Shown here piece by piece: positions 46,425-57,767 of a stretch of 64,000 nucleotides of DNA. The notes beneath the pieces are model-generated. The model saw only the letters and a program-made list of their open reading frames with translations. It ran no database searches and was not told the DNA's origin. This DNA comes from Erigeron canadensis. Its lineage: Eukaryota > Streptophyta > Magnoliopsida > Asterales > Asteraceae. Each line of letters opens with the position of its first letter. Position 1 is the stretch's first letter. The stretch lies in NCBI RefSeq assembly GCF_010389155.1, contig NC_057765.1, positions 9,176,001 to 9,240,000 of the forward strand, in the 5' to 3' direction. The translations under genes were made by a program, and so were the position numbers.

Positions 46425-46690
46425 GTCCGTTTACCCCGTACAATCTCGGGTTGGGTAATGTTGTTACTTATTTTTATGTCAATTTTATTCAACATATCAC
46501 TTAAGTTATTATCTCTCTACCACTTGTACCGTATACGTAGGGACTGTTTTGCTACCAAAAACAATTATTCCTTCGGCGACCTCTGTTCACCGTGGTTATC
46601 ATTTCAAGTCCACCAGTATGTGTTCTTTTTATGGATCAATTTTCATTTGACAACTAATAGTAATATTAATGCTGATTAGTTAATGGTAAT
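46425..46690. repeat. Right part of dispersed repeat R1
   Basis: Matches 62630-62810: 'ggataatgttgt', 'acttaagttat', 'atctctctaccacttgta', 'ttttatggatcaattttcat' and 'caactaatagtaatatta'. It continues the homology interrupted by the TIR element. Confidence 0.65.
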
Positions 46691-46782
46691 TAAACGGATT
46701 GTTATTACTGTGTTATGTAATAGTTATGTTTGATTGTTTTGAAATTAAATAAATAGAAGTTATCTAAAAATATATAGTCAGA

Positions 46783-47361
46783 ACTAATTATGTAACCCGA
46801 GCGTTGCCCCGGAAGATATAACGTTGCTTTCAAAAAGTTTATAGACGCAGGAGATACATTCGTTTCTTTCGTATTTAAATGTGTGTCTGAAAATGTATTG
46901 TCGTGTACAAACATAAGCTATATTAGTTATTAAATGATCAATTCTATGAGTAGTTCAAGGGGAAAAAACGAATTGAAAAAAATGTGACAAAACGTGAAAA
47001 AAAAATTAATGAAAACGCACTAAAGTTATATAAAATGCAAAAATAAATGGAAAGTACTATATAAATCATTTTAGAAAATAAATATAAGAACTTTAGGAGT
47101 TAACCCCTTGTTGAAAAAAAAAACCTGATTTGCCTCATCTTTTGTAACTTCCGTAAAACACCTTAATGGAAGTTAACGGCCGTTAGCTGATGGGAACCAT
47201 TATTGCAAAGTTTTAAACGACAGGGACTATATTGAGAAAAAACTTAACTGCCGTTAGCTGATGAGGACCATTGTTGCAACAAATTTAACGACATAAACTA
47301 TAGTTGCTGAAAAAAATGGGCGCACGAAAACTGAGTAACGTCAATTATATATATGTATAGA
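46783..47361 (-). mobile_element. Helitron-like non-autonomous element
   Basis: Minus strand: TCTATACATATATATAATTG at the 5' end and a GC-rich ccggggcaacgctcggg hairpin followed by ttacataattagt at the 3' end. The interior has a repeated phrase, 'gttagctgatgggaaccatt' and 'gttagctgatgaggaccatt', about 70 bp apart. No coding frame. Confidence 0.55.
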
Positions 47362-47435
47362 ATAGTGTTGGAGGGAATCGGGCCCCTGGGGTGCTGGGTC
47401 CCTAACTAGTTCAGTAAGTTGATTTGATTTTCAAC

Positions 47436-47875
47436 AAGAAATTACCCGCACGTTGCAGCAGTAAGATGATGAGGGAGATATGTCATAGGGTGTAATAGGT
47501 TACAGGAGTTGGTAGGTCATAAAGAGTGATAGCCAAATGCTTTAGTCCGTTCAGGCTCCGCCCTGTGATTTAAAAACTTGTTGAAAGTAAATCAAATGAC
47601 ATCTCTAATGAAGTAGCATGAAAACTTAAGAACACCGGGATAATTTTTATAATTTATCAATGTATAGTTTTTGAAATAAAAATTCTGAATGAATTAGAGT
47701 AACAAAATTATTTATGGAAGAGAGAGAAAATAGTGAGTGGTTGAGATTTGAGCCGATAGATAAAAATGAAAGTTGAAAGTTGTGGGATATTGATGTATGA
47801 TACATCATGCATTATCATGTGTACATTGTTGAAATAAAAGTTGAAATCTTATTTGCTATATAATATAGTTTAGAT
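47436..47875 (-). mobile_element. Helitron-like repeat, family copy 1
   Basis: One of three related elements (also 54334-54748 and 57910-58243). Shared landmarks are 'cgcacgttgc' at the hairpin end, 'agccaaatgctttagtc', 'ggctccgcc', 'aatttttataatttatc' and the far end 'tataatatagtttaga'. On the minus strand the far end is a TCTAAACTATATTATA-type start. No coding capacity. Confidence 0.6.
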
Positions 47876-48258
47876 AGTACAAAACAAATGATCCAAAATA
47901 AAAGTGTATATGCGCCCATGCTAATTGTATTTTATGTCCGGTCCAAAACAATTTTTTATGAAAAAAACGGGTGAGTGTCGTCTTCTGCGAATTTTAAGGC
48001 CCAATTTTTTGACGATGTATAAAAGGGGTTCAGATGTAGACAGGACATTTACATAAGTAGAGAGCCTGCTTTCATTTTTTATCTAAAAGGTAGAAAAAGG
48101 CCCTCCAGTCAATGACGGGTTTAGAAATAAATAAGTTTATAGGTTTTATACTTTTATCTTATCTTAATATGTTAAATTTTTAAACCAAAAACATATGAAT
48201 TAGCTTAGGGTTAACATTCTAAAATATCATTGTAGTTTTCTAGTTTGTATACGATCTT
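47876..48258. other. Intergenic, no gene seen
   Basis: Short AT-rich spacer before the duplicated upstream block of sHSP copy 4, which begins about 48259 (matching 37955). Confidence 0.5.
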
Positions 48259-48580
48259 AATCTATATACCCAAAACAAATATAGTAAAATTTCAAGAGAA
48301 TGGTAAAAATAAAAACTTTTTTAATAGAAAAAAAAAACAACTTTCACATATAAATATGAAATCTAATAAAAATACTATGTATGTACCATTTTTGAAAATT
48401 GACTGAAAACACAAATCAATTATAAAAAGAAAAAAGAAAAAAAAAAACACATACGCACAAAAATAATGAAAAGTCACTTTATCAATTTGTATCCCGACTA
48501 ATTTAAATGGGCAAAATCATTACACATCGTCACATCCGTCATAAATTTTCATATATACCCCTGAAGATCGAGAACTTAGC

Positions 48581-48673
48581 AGAAGCAACTAGAAGAAGTT
48601 TCTTCGCTTCCAATTTTCCTCATCTGTTCTTTCTAGAATCTCCAAGAACTTTCTTCTTCATCCATTATAAATA
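48581..48673 (+). promoter_or_regulatory. Heat shock elements and TATA box of sHSP copy 4
   Basis: AGAAGCAACTAGAAGAAGTT (48581-48600) followed by TC, and TTTCTAGAAT (48630-48639), are heat shock element clusters. TATAAATA is at 48666-48673. The spacing is the same as in copy 3. Confidence 0.87.
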
Positions 48674-48783
48674 CCACCATTAAAAAATCTATCATCCATT
48701 CACAATCAAATATATAATCGTTCGAAAAAAAATTCTCTATCGTTTTCAACACGCATTTTATAATAGTAATACAAACAATCGTA

Positions 48784-49293
48784 ATGGATATCAGTTTAAT
48801 GGGATTCGATTCTCCTCTGTTTCTACACAATATTCATCCCATCTTTCTCGACCCAACCAATGACACCAACACCAAATCATCATCATCAAACAAGAACTGC
48901 AATGTAGGGGAACCGGGTCGGGCTTACGTCAGAGACGCAAGAGCAATGGCGGCAACACCAGTTGATGTGAAAGAATACCCGAATTCGTACGTGTTCATAA
49001 TCGACATGCCCGGTTTGAAATCTGGTGATATAAATGTGCAGGTTGAAGATGAGAATGTTTTGGTGATAAGCGGAGAAAGAAAAAGAGAGAATGAAGGAGA
49101 AAAAGAAGGTGTCAAGTATGTACGGATGGAGAGGAGGATTGGGAAGTTAATGAGGAAGTTTTCGTTGCCAGAGAATGCGAATACGGATAAGATTTCCGCG
49201 GTTTCTCAAGACGGAGTTCTTACTGTTACTGTTGAGAAGCTGCCTCCGCCCGAGCCCAAGAAGCCCAAAACCATCCAGGTTCAAATCGCCTAG
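48784..49293 (+). CDS. sHSP-CII: Class II cytosolic small heat shock protein, copy 4
   Basis: An intact intronless frame of 169 residues, the closest relative of copy 3. The N-terminal arm is [20 protein letters not shown] and the linker [19 protein letters not shown]. The alpha-crystallin domain is complete, with two replacements not seen in the others: Val for Ala in [11 protein letters not shown], just before the domain, and Leu for Phe in [12 protein letters not shown]. The tail ends IQVQIA as in copy 1. The core of the domain is base-for-base identical to copy 3 while the edges differ. Expected function as for the other copies; whether GKLMRK alters dimer or substrate behaviour cannot be told from the sequence. 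Confidence 0.97.
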   Translation: MDISLMGFDSPLFLHNIHPIFLDPTNDTNTKSSSSNKNCNVGEPGRAYVRDARAMAATPVDVKEYPNSYVFIIDMPGLKSGDINVQVEDENVLVISGERKRENEGEKEGVKYVRMERRIGKLMRKFSLPENANTDKISAVSQDGVLTVTVEKLPPPEPKKPKTIQVQIA

Positions 49294-50120
49294 ACCGATT
49301 GGGCCCGAATTCGGCATGTTTAGGTGTATGGAGTAATAGTAATAGTGGTAGGATTTCTCATGAATATTATGGATTTTGGGTAGTGTGATATGCTATTTTT
49401 TATGATTTGGTGATGTAATGTTTGCTTCTATTATGAATATCAATATAAGTCTTTGTGTTTAATTTGTTAATTTTTTTTTTGTTCAGTTATTCTGATTTGA
49501 AATATGAGGCTTATGACATCCTGTAAAGATGTCCAATTAACAAAACTTTTTATTTAAGTTTGATCTTTTCAATGTCAAATTCTCTGTTCTGTTATCGACC
49601 TTAAGTTAACTTATACTACGTATTTGTGAATTTATGTATACATCACATAATGATTTGATCGATATCTCACAGCTAGTGATGAGGAATTGAGGATCAGGAA
49701 GAATGAGAGAAAGTTATAAGTAATTTGTTTATTTATAAGACTGATTTTGTATAATGACATTATTATTATAAACATTAGTAGTGTAATAATCTTAAGGAAC
49801 AACGACTGATAATAAGCTAACGTGTAATGGTAAGTGGTTCAGAAATTTACTTGCTAAATAATTTAGCATTATGTGTATATATCGAACCGAGTCAAAACAT
49901 CCTTAAAAGCGGTTTTGAGTTCTATCTTTTGCCTTTTATATTCACTGGACTCGTATAAGTCAACTTGTGAATATGTTCTATAACAACTTTAAATCAAGGT
50001 TATATAGACCATTACAGATAGAGATTCTTTTAAGTTGAAAACAATGGCCAGTGGCCAAATTAAAATAATCATGGTTGTTGAATTATAATTAAGAGCTAAG
50101 ATTTAAAAATATCATTAAAT
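49294..50120. other. 3' flank of sHSP copy 4, block-duplicated
   Basis: Matches the flank of copy 3 to about 50010, including 'gatttgatcgatatctcaca', 'gtataatgacattattatta' and 'tctataacaactttaaatca'. No gene other than the 3' UTR of copy 4. Confidence 0.7.
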
Positions 50121-50123
50121 CAT

Positions 50124-50365
50124 TACTACAAAAACTTGTGTTTTGGAACGGTTGTATACATTTTTTGTAACGGTTTTGCATGCGTTCTAAATAATGGTGT
50201 TCCAAAAAATAAGGATTTTTTGAAACGGTTTTAAAACCGTTCCTAACAATAGAAGATTTGTAACGGTTGGCTAGAAAACCGTTCCAAAGGTGATGACAAA
50301 AATCTGATTTAGAAAGAAGATTTTGAACGATTATACAAGAACCGTTTCAGATTTTATATATTTTT
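50124..50365. mobile_element. CACTA-like left terminus with subterminal repeats, degenerate
   Basis: It begins cattactacaaaaacttgtg, close to a CACTACAAGAAA-type end. It then carries at least six copies of aacggtt / aaccgtt words, direct and inverted, over about 230 bp, as in CACTA subterminal regions. The matching right end was not found. The first bases depart from CACTA, so the call is tentative. Confidence 0.45.
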
Positions 50366-50571
50366 TTAATAAATTTAGTTCCCAAATATATTTATATATC
50401 CAAATTCATTTTTCTATAATACACACGTGCATAACTATATATCATACAATACATCCACCAAGAATCAAAAACCCAAATTGAAACTGATCAATTAACATTT
50501 TATTGGAAAATAAACTTGTATATATATGCTTCATAATCTCTTACGGAACAGAGTTTGTAAAGAAATAATAA

Positions 50572-50969
50572 GGGCGCGTTTAGTTCGAAAAAATGTTTTC
50601 AAGTTTTCCATTTCTAGTTTTCTAGAAAATGAAAAGGTTTTTCATTTCTAAAAAACCCTTGAAAATTTTGAAAACGCGTTCAAAATAAAAGATGGAGTTT
50701 TCATTTTTCCATTTTAGAATACTAGAAAACATGTTCAAATTCACTTGTTTTCTAATTTTAGGTGTATAAAAGGTTTGGAAACTAGAAAAGTGAAAACAAA
50801 AACTGAAAAAAATAGTTTTCTAATTAAAGTGCAAAAGTTGGAAAGGAGAATTTTCATTTTCTAGGAAAACTTTTCAAAAAAATAGAATTTGAACGCGTTT
50901 CTTTTTTTTCATGTTTTCTTGGAAAATGAAAATGAAAAACATGAAAGTTTTCTTGAACTAAACGCACCT
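50572..50969. mobile_element. Tourist-like MITE (PIF/Harbinger)
   Basis: The left end gggcgcgtttagttc and the reversed right end aggtgcgtttagttc are terminal inverted repeats, flanked by TAA on both sides (50569-50571 and 50970-50972). The interior is rich in gaaaa/ttttc words in both orientations. Length (398 bp), repeat sequence type and 3-bp duplication fit Tourist-like MITEs. Confidence 0.8.
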
Positions 50970-51149
50970 TAAAGATCCGTACACTACCCTAATAGTCAAT
51001 AAGCCTTCTAACACCTTCCTCAAAATTCCAAGACATACTAAGTTCAAAATCCATTTGACATTTTGTTTCAACCACTTGATGTACCAACAACCACCTATTC
51101 CATTCCAATTTGATTATTAGCCTGTAGGTATATGATCACGTAAAATGAA

Positions 51150-51814
51150 TGTATGTCCGAAAAATATTTAAGCCTACGGGGTCACACGTTCAACACGAAT
51201 GTAACTATAATTGATTAATATCTTAAATGTAATTTATTAATTAATTAGATCACGAAAAACTAATGATTGTCCGTTAAAAGGTTAATAGTTAACGGTACTT
51301 AATTAACGGACTTAACGAAGGAGAGAATTGTAATTAGAAAACAATTAGAAAACCCTCTAGAATGTTCTAGGGGGGCCGGCCGAATGGAGGGTTTTAAAAC
51401 CCTAAACTTGGTCATCAAGTTTCCTACTCCTATATAAGGAGAGCTAACCCAATTGATTTTCAACACACAAATCTTAAGGTTTTCTAAAACCCTAAAAATC
51501 TCTCCTTCTCCCTCTCTCTTGGCTTCGGCCGATTCTACCAAACAAAAAGGGTTTTGGGTTTTTGGTTAGTTTGAATAAAAGGGTATTAACAAAGGGTTGT
51601 TCGGTTCGTGATCAAGTACTAGCATACATACATTCTAATGTTGTGTGTGCGATCGTAGAGATGATTAATTTTAAACCTTATTATAAAGCTTTTTACTTTA
51701 TTCTCTTCAATTTAAGATACACGTTTTTTATTTTGATTAATTAATTTACTACATAGATTTTATTCCGCTGCGTGCTTTGTGATTTGATTTGATAAATAGT
51801 TATATATCCTAACA
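51150..51814 (+). mobile_element. Probable solo LTR (copia type)
   Basis: It starts near tgtccgaaaaatatttaagc and 'ctacggggtcacacg'. A TATA box (tatataagg, 51430-51438) is followed by a leader rich in 'aaaccctaaa', and near the end is ttattccgctgcgtgc, a common U5 phrase of plant copia LTRs. A start TG and end CA are possible, but a target duplication could not be fixed and no second LTR or primer site is nearby. The minus-strand frame here is a shadow. Confidence 0.6.
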
Positions 51815-53690
51815 CATATAACTTCAACCTGCAATGTACAACAAAACAAAACACTATCTGAGATTATGGCTGAGGGGGCGAAAAGTCAACTAGTCAATGT
51901 ATGTCATCCATCTGCATCACTATAATAAAAATGGCAATGGGCTTAGACATGATGACTATATACATTTTAACTTCACTAATCTAGTCCATCTTTAATATTA
52001 AGGTAAACAAGATTTCATTCCAAAATCTTCTTATGCTTGTAAACCAACTACATAAAACCTGATTAGAAAACTATGTGGAATCATTTTAAAAGTTTAAATT
52101 AATACAAAACAAAAACTAGTTTATTTTACCTTAAAATAATGACAAGCTTGTTATTCGGAGTAGCCCTTAAATGGGCGTTACAGGTGATGGTATATGTAAC
52201 ACTTTAATTTGAAAAATCACCCCAGTCCACTTCCCGTCACCCCACTGAAACCCGTAGTATTATATAATAGCGCCACTAGTGTTTTTACACAAGTATACGT
52301 GTACTTACTCTAAGTTTTACGGCCGGTAACTAGAATACGCCACGTACTAGGTTGCCTATAAAAGTTGTTTGTTGTGACACTCTCATTTCATTGCAAAGCT
52401 CATAAACTAAAAAGGAGCCTGAGCAAACAAATGACTGAGCAAGCTCACTAAAAAAAATAAGGTTAAAGAAAGTAACACCAAGCAGATTAATAAACTGAAA
52501 CAAATAAAGACTCATCAGCTATTAAACTACGATAAACGGGTCAAAACAACTAAGCAAACAAATAGCCACATAAAACACAAAGCAAAATCAAAACTAGCTG
52601 GATTATTCTTTTTAAACCAACAATGTCGGTATTGGTTATTTCTGTTTTTATTTACTAATATTATTATTAAATTTAAACAAACATAACCTACATAAACTGC
52701 AGGAATGTAAGACAAACTCATTAAATACCTCGATCATTGGGCGACATCATCTGCGTCATCGGGATTCCCATTAGCTAGAAGACTAACCACAGAATTGTGA
52801 AACTCCGGCGATGTCACAAATGCAATATCATATATAGATAGTAGCAAGATGGCTCGGATCATTCCAAAGCTTCAAGAAAGTTTTAAATTAAAAAAGATAG
52901 ATTAACAAATTGGTAACATATATAATTTTCCTCAACAGAAACAATAAGCAAATTATCATTGTCAAATACTTACATTTAGAGAGAAGTTAATTTGTTTGCT
53001 TGTTATTCATACATGTGTTTCAACAAGTAATACCAAGATTCCCATTCCTCATTTGATAACACTAAATACAAAAAACCACACATATTAAATCGAGAACCAA
53101 ATCAAGAACCAAATCAATTTTATCTACACATTTTTAGATAGCTTACCCGCATCATCATCTACTCAAATCTTGTCTCAAAAGCATTATATTAAAAAACAAT
53201 GGTGTTAGCTTTAAATATTATAGAAATATATATAGATATATATGTCGTATCAACAATATTAAAAACTATTACCTCTCCAGTATAGGTGTGAGATGATAAT
53301 CTTCGTCACTCTTTTATTGATATCGTAACGAATTAAGTATATACCCCCTCTTTAATTGTGGGCAAACCAAGAATAAAAGCCAATGTTTTTCGCTACACAT
53401 AAGTTTAGACATTTTTATTATAAAAGCAAACTGCATGCATTAAAAGCATAAGCAAAAAATATTTTACCTTTGACAATATGGTGCTACGTGTATCTCTTTT
53501 TCAGGATGTGTCCTCTTGGTTTCACGTATATGTTGTACAACTACGTTAGCAGTTTCTCTACACTTGATAGTGACATCTGGATTTAAGAACACACATTTAT
53601 TTCCACCACAACATTTTTGTAACTTGACTCAAGTTAATGTCATAACTTGAGGGAATCCTCTTTCGATTATTACATGGTGGGGTTTGGGTG
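51815..53690. other. Intergenic with one protein-like fragment on the minus strand
   Basis: At about 52739-52860 the minus strand reads SIYDIAFVTSPEFHNSVV, then SLLANGNPDDADDVAQ, with a clean composition unlike the surrounding AT-rich DNA. It may be a captured or decayed exon; I do not recognise the protein. The rest has no credible frame. Confidence 0.3.
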
Positions 53691-53739
53691 TCGCCAAATA
53701 AGATGTTAGTTTTATTTCGAAACTAATGTTAATGCCTCA

Positions 53740-54055
53740 ATTTTTATCGCACAAGGTAAAACCCCCTAAAGTATCTATGGTACTACCTCCTTAAGCACAA
53801 GATATAACCCCCTAAAGGATATATGGTATTTTAACTGAACGAGATACTCTGTATGTGAGAGGGTGTTACTGTAGCTAAAAGTAGATCTCCTTAAACACAA
53901 GGTAGAATCCCCTGAAGCACATCCCTCTGAAGGATATATGGTACTGTAACTGAACGGGATACCCTGTATGTGAGAGGGTGTTACTGTAGCTAAAAGTAGA
54001 CCCCCTTAAGTACAAGATAGAATCCTCTTAAGCATCTACAGTACTGTAACGGGAT
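53740..54055 (+). repeat. About 117-bp tandem duplication
   Basis: The segment starting aaaggatatatggtattt, through 'gtatgtgagagggtgttact' and 'gtagctaaaagtaga', occurs at about 53814 and again at about 53931. A partial unit precedes them near 53757. Words 'ccccctaaag' and 'ccttaag' recur throughout. No coding content. Confidence 0.85.
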
Positions 54056-54333
54056 CCTGTAACAAGTATTGTCGTGGAAACTGTAAGTTTTTTTTTTAGT
54101 TTGTTTTTTATTCTATTTTTCCACAATTTTTAATTAATTGATTTTTTCATTGAACTTCTAATAGTTTTATCTATCAAGATTTATGGTATATTGTTTTGCC
54201 ATTTGTTAAAGTTTCTAGCCCCAGTCGTAATTGACACTTAAGAAATTATTTTAGATAAATATGTAAATGAAGATATATTGGTATTTTACTTTGAGCTTTT
54301 TTTTTTGAACGGCAGAATAATTATATATATACG

Positions 54334-54748
54334 AGAGCAAGTACCCACGTGTTGCGGCGGTGAGATGGTAAGGGTGATGAGTCATAGGAGGTGATATGTC
54401 ATAGAGTGTCATAACCAAATGCCTTAGTCGTATGGGCTCCGCCATCTGATTAAACAATTCGTCGAAAGTATATCGAATAACATCTCTAATGAAAGAGTAT
54501 GACATTTCAAGAACACCCATATAATTTTTATAATTTATCGATGTACGGTTTTTGAGATAAAAGATTTTGAATTAATTGGAGGAATAAATGATTTATGGAT
54601 GAGAGAGAAAAAAAAAATGATTGATTGAGATTTGAGGAGAGAGAAAGAGTGTTAGGTAAATATAGAATTGATATACAGACATTTTGGGAAAGTAAAAGTT
54701 GAAACTTAAAATGTAGATAGGGGAGATCTGTTTTATAATATAGTTTGT
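54334..54748 (-). mobile_element. Helitron-like repeat, family copy 2
   Basis: Same family as 47436-47875 and 57910-58243. It opens with gtacccacgtgttgcggcgg, contains 'accaaatgccttagtcgta' and 'gggctccgcc', and ends 'tttataatatagtttgt'. No coding capacity. Confidence 0.6.
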
Positions 54749-55810
54749 ATATATACATATATATATAACATCATCAACAAGGTGCTGGATACAAATAATA
54801 ATACAACTACAAATTTATAACTCGAAATAATTTACCTATTCTAGATTCATCAAAGATCGGCTACAATTACTTGAGAACTCACTTTTCATGTAGCAAAACA
54901 AATCAATGATACACACCATATTAGCCTATTGCAATAATCTCCTTTGCAGCAATAGAATAGCCAGTGTCCAAATAGATCATCCATTCTCATAGCTTTGCTT
55001 TGTGACATTCAGAAGCGGATTTTTGAGCCAATCGACCTAGTTAAGCTTGAACTTTTTACATCTATTTCGGGATCACATGTATGAAAAATGATTAATCGAA
55101 TCCACCAAAACCATCTCCCTTTTTTTAGTTGGATTAAAAACAGATTCGTTTCAAAATCGCCATAGCTCCCACCAAGCCGTATATATAACAATTATGATGG
55201 TACTCTTCACCGTGTAACTACGGTCTAGAAACATAATTGAATCTAAAAAACCAATGTGATTAGTGTCGTGAACCAAGTTAATGTCTCACCACCTTTTTTG
55301 CAATGATACATTCTGACATATTATGTTGGATATTTTCTAAACTATTTGGACAAAGAGGACAAATTAAAGAATTATTGGTTATACATTTGAACCATATATT
55401 AAGCCTTGTTGGAAGTCGATCCTTTCAAACCCGTCAAACGTGAATGTTAACCTTTATGGGGACTATTTTATTCCATTTGGTGACAATGTGATTATGAGTG
55501 AGAAATTTTGCATATCACTAACTGGGAATGATTCCATTTTGCAGCCATTCCAAATCCATGTATCAGGATGGTGCACAATTGTAACCTCGGTAATACTGGC
55601 ACATATGCTTTCGCATACCACTAACTTTGAGCTTTTTAATCGACTTCTACGCATTTTCCACAACATCGAGCGAGTAGAATTGTTAGGTAAAAAAAATGGA
55701 TAATGAAATATACTTTGGTCTTATTAAAAGTGTTACATCTTCAATATTTAAAAATTTTAATTTTTTGATTTTGACTTAATTGTATATTACTTTTATATTG
55801 TGTTATTTAG
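54749..55810. other. Intergenic, no recognised gene
   Basis: A plus-strand frame of 87 codons (55440-55703, starting MNVNLYGDYFIPFGDN and with a SGWCTIVTSVILAHML segment) and a minus-strand frame over the same bases were examined. Neither resembles a known family to me, and there is no neighbouring exon. Confidence 0.35.
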
Positions 55811-56847
55811 AGTACGTTATTAGTCAAAATGGTGTTATTTAAAAAAGTAATTACAAAAATGGTGTGGTTTAAAAGGTATTTAACAAAATGGTGTTTTTCA
55901 AGAAAAATATTTACCAACATAGTATTTTTGATAGGTTTTATATCATTTCACTAAGAAAAATGATTAATGTGTCTAAAATTTAGGCATAAAAGTACATCTA
56001 ATAAGGAATGATTGTTACATGACAAGATCATTAGAAAAAAAATATAATGTACTAAACACTTTCAACTATCTTTTTTTCTCTCTTGTGCATTTTATCCTTT
56101 TGTTCTACCGCCGATATGCAATTGTAACCTGAAAATGAAAACATGTTGTCCACTTGTATAGCAACTTTGTGTAATGATAATCAGTGGATATATAGTAAAA
56201 TTAAAAGGAAAAGATAAATAAAACCAAATATAAAAGTTTTATAAATAAATGTTGTCCAAACTGAATTATAGAGTAAAGTCATCAACTCATCATAGGGGCA
56301 AAATAAAAGTAATATGAAGTTAATAGAATGGGTAAGTCGTAAGTGGTAATATACTAATATGTATACTTTCAAAATGTAAGATGTAAACTTTCAAAAGCTC
56401 GGAGCAAAAACAAATATCGTTTGTAAAAGCCACTTCTATCAATCTGTCATGGTGCATAAACAGAAACCCATTGAAATGTTTGTTTTTGTCCAATGAATCT
56501 ATCACCATTTCCAATTGACATCTTTAAGCTATTTCCAAAATATTTCCAGCTTTAAACCAATCAAAACCCCTTGAAATTGTTTCTGTCGTGGTGGCCAAGA
56601 GGTTTTAGTTTCATTATATTCGAATCCGAGGGAGGAGTGGATCGAGTATTGTATAAAACCTTGTATGAACTAAATGCTAAAATGAATTAGATAAACACAA
56701 TGATGGTTGAAAAGTTGAGTGTTTAGCCAAATGATACAAAATTAAACATCATCTAGATAAATAATTTTTTAAAAAATCACCACTTTGGTACACTATTTTG
56801 ATAATTATTTTTTCTAATAGCATCACTTTGACTAATAACTTTATAAT
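55811..56847. mobile_element. TIR element of about 1 kb, non-autonomous
   Basis: The left end gttattagtcaaaatggtgt, with 'tatttaaaaaagtaatta' and 'caaaatggtg' repeats, is matched by the reversed right end gttattagtcaaagtgatgc, 'tattagaaaaaataatta', 'tcaaaatagtg'. The inverted match runs about 80 bp. The motif (c)aaaatggtgt recurs four times inside the left end. No target duplication or coding frame was found. Confidence 0.65.
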
Positions 56848-56992
56848 CATATGTCTAAAGTATATATTATTCTTTTTAGGAAAAAGTACTGTACATTGTT
56901 ATTAGCTTTTAACCCATTGTTTAAAATTTTAAACGGGCAAGCACATCAGACAGAAGTTTCCATATATACCCCTCAAGATCGAGAACTTAAAC

Positions 56993-57085
56993 AGAAGCTA
57001 CCAGAAGTTGTTCCTCGTTTCCAATTTCCCTCATCTGTTCTTTCTAGAATCTCCAAAGAATTTTCTTCTTCACCCATTATAAATA
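56993..57085 (+). promoter_or_regulatory. Heat shock elements and TATA box of sHSP copy 5
   Basis: AGAAGCTACCAGAAGTTGTT (56993-57012) followed by CC, and TTTCTAGAAT (57041-57050), are heat shock clusters. TATAAATA is at 57078-57085, 107 bp before the ATG. The preceding block 'tacccctcaagatcgagaac' is shared with copies 3 and 4. Confidence 0.87.
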
Positions 57086-57191
57086 CCACCATCAAAAAAT
57101 CTATCATTCATTCACAACCAAATTTATAATAATTCGAAAAAAATTCTCTGTCGCCTTCATAAGTATTCGAATAATACAAAATCGAATCAAA

Positions 57192-57698
57192 ATGGATATC
57201 AGCTTGATGGGATTGGACACTCCTCTGTTTCTACACAATCTTCATCACATCCTCAACGCTACTAATGATTCCGACATCAAAACATCATCATCAAACAACA
57301 ATAGCAATGTCGGGGAACCGGGTCGGGCTTACGTCAGAGACGCAAGAGCAATGGCGGCAACACCAGCTGATGTGAAAGAATACCCGAACTCATACATGTT
57401 CATAATCGACATGCCCGGTTTGAAATCTGGAGATATAAATGTGCAAGTTGAAGATGAGAATGTGTTGGTGATATGTGGAGAAAGAAAAAGAGAGAATGAA
57501 GAAGGAAAAGAAGGTGTCAAGTATGTACGGATGGAGAGGAGGATTGGAAAATTTATGAGAAAGTTTTCGTTGCCCGAGAAAGCGGATACGGATAAGATAT
57601 CTGCAGTTTCTCAAGATGGAGTTCTTACTGTTACTGTTGAGAAGCTGCCTCCGCCCGAGCCCAAGAGGCCCAAAACCATCCAGGTTCAGGTTGCTTGA
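57192..57698 (+). CDS. sHSP-CII: Class II cytosolic small heat shock protein, copy 5
   Basis: An intact intronless frame of 168 residues. The N-terminal arm ([20 protein letters not shown], then [19 protein letters not shown]) differs from copy 1 at one position in the first 40. The alpha-crystallin domain carries several replacements unique to this copy: Met for Val ([11 protein letters not shown]), Cys for Ser ([12 protein letters not shown]), Lys for Asn (LPEKADTDK) and Arg for Lys (PEPKRPK). The Cys lies in a beta-strand core segment that is Ser in the other four. These changes suggest slightly relaxed constraint, but the frame and all landmark motifs are intact. A GTA microsatellite lies in the likely 3' UTR (57744-57767). 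Confidence 0.97.
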   Translation: MDISLMGLDTPLFLHNLHHILNATNDSDIKTSSSNNNSNVGEPGRAYVRDARAMAATPADVKEYPNSYMFIIDMPGLKSGDINVQVEDENVLVICGERKRENEEGKEGVKYVRMERRIGKFMRKFSLPEKADTDKISAVSQDGVLTVTVEKLPPPEPKRPKTIQVQVA

Positions 57699-57743
57699 AA
57701 CCATTGGGTCGAGAAAACCGGAATGTTTAGTTGTACGGACTGA

Positions 57744-57767
57744 TAGTAGTAGTAGTAGTAGTAGTAG
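57744..57767. repeat. (GTA)n microsatellite in the 3' UTR of sHSP copy 5
   Basis: Seven to eight tagtag units. The same place in copies 3 and 4 has shorter, mixed versions (agtagtagtac and agtaatagtgg). Confidence 0.9.

Noticed and set aside
55811..56847. Mutator-like element with a 9-bp duplication
   Set aside because: Terminal inverted repeats are clear, but the 9 bp outside the two ends do not match, so superfamily was left open.
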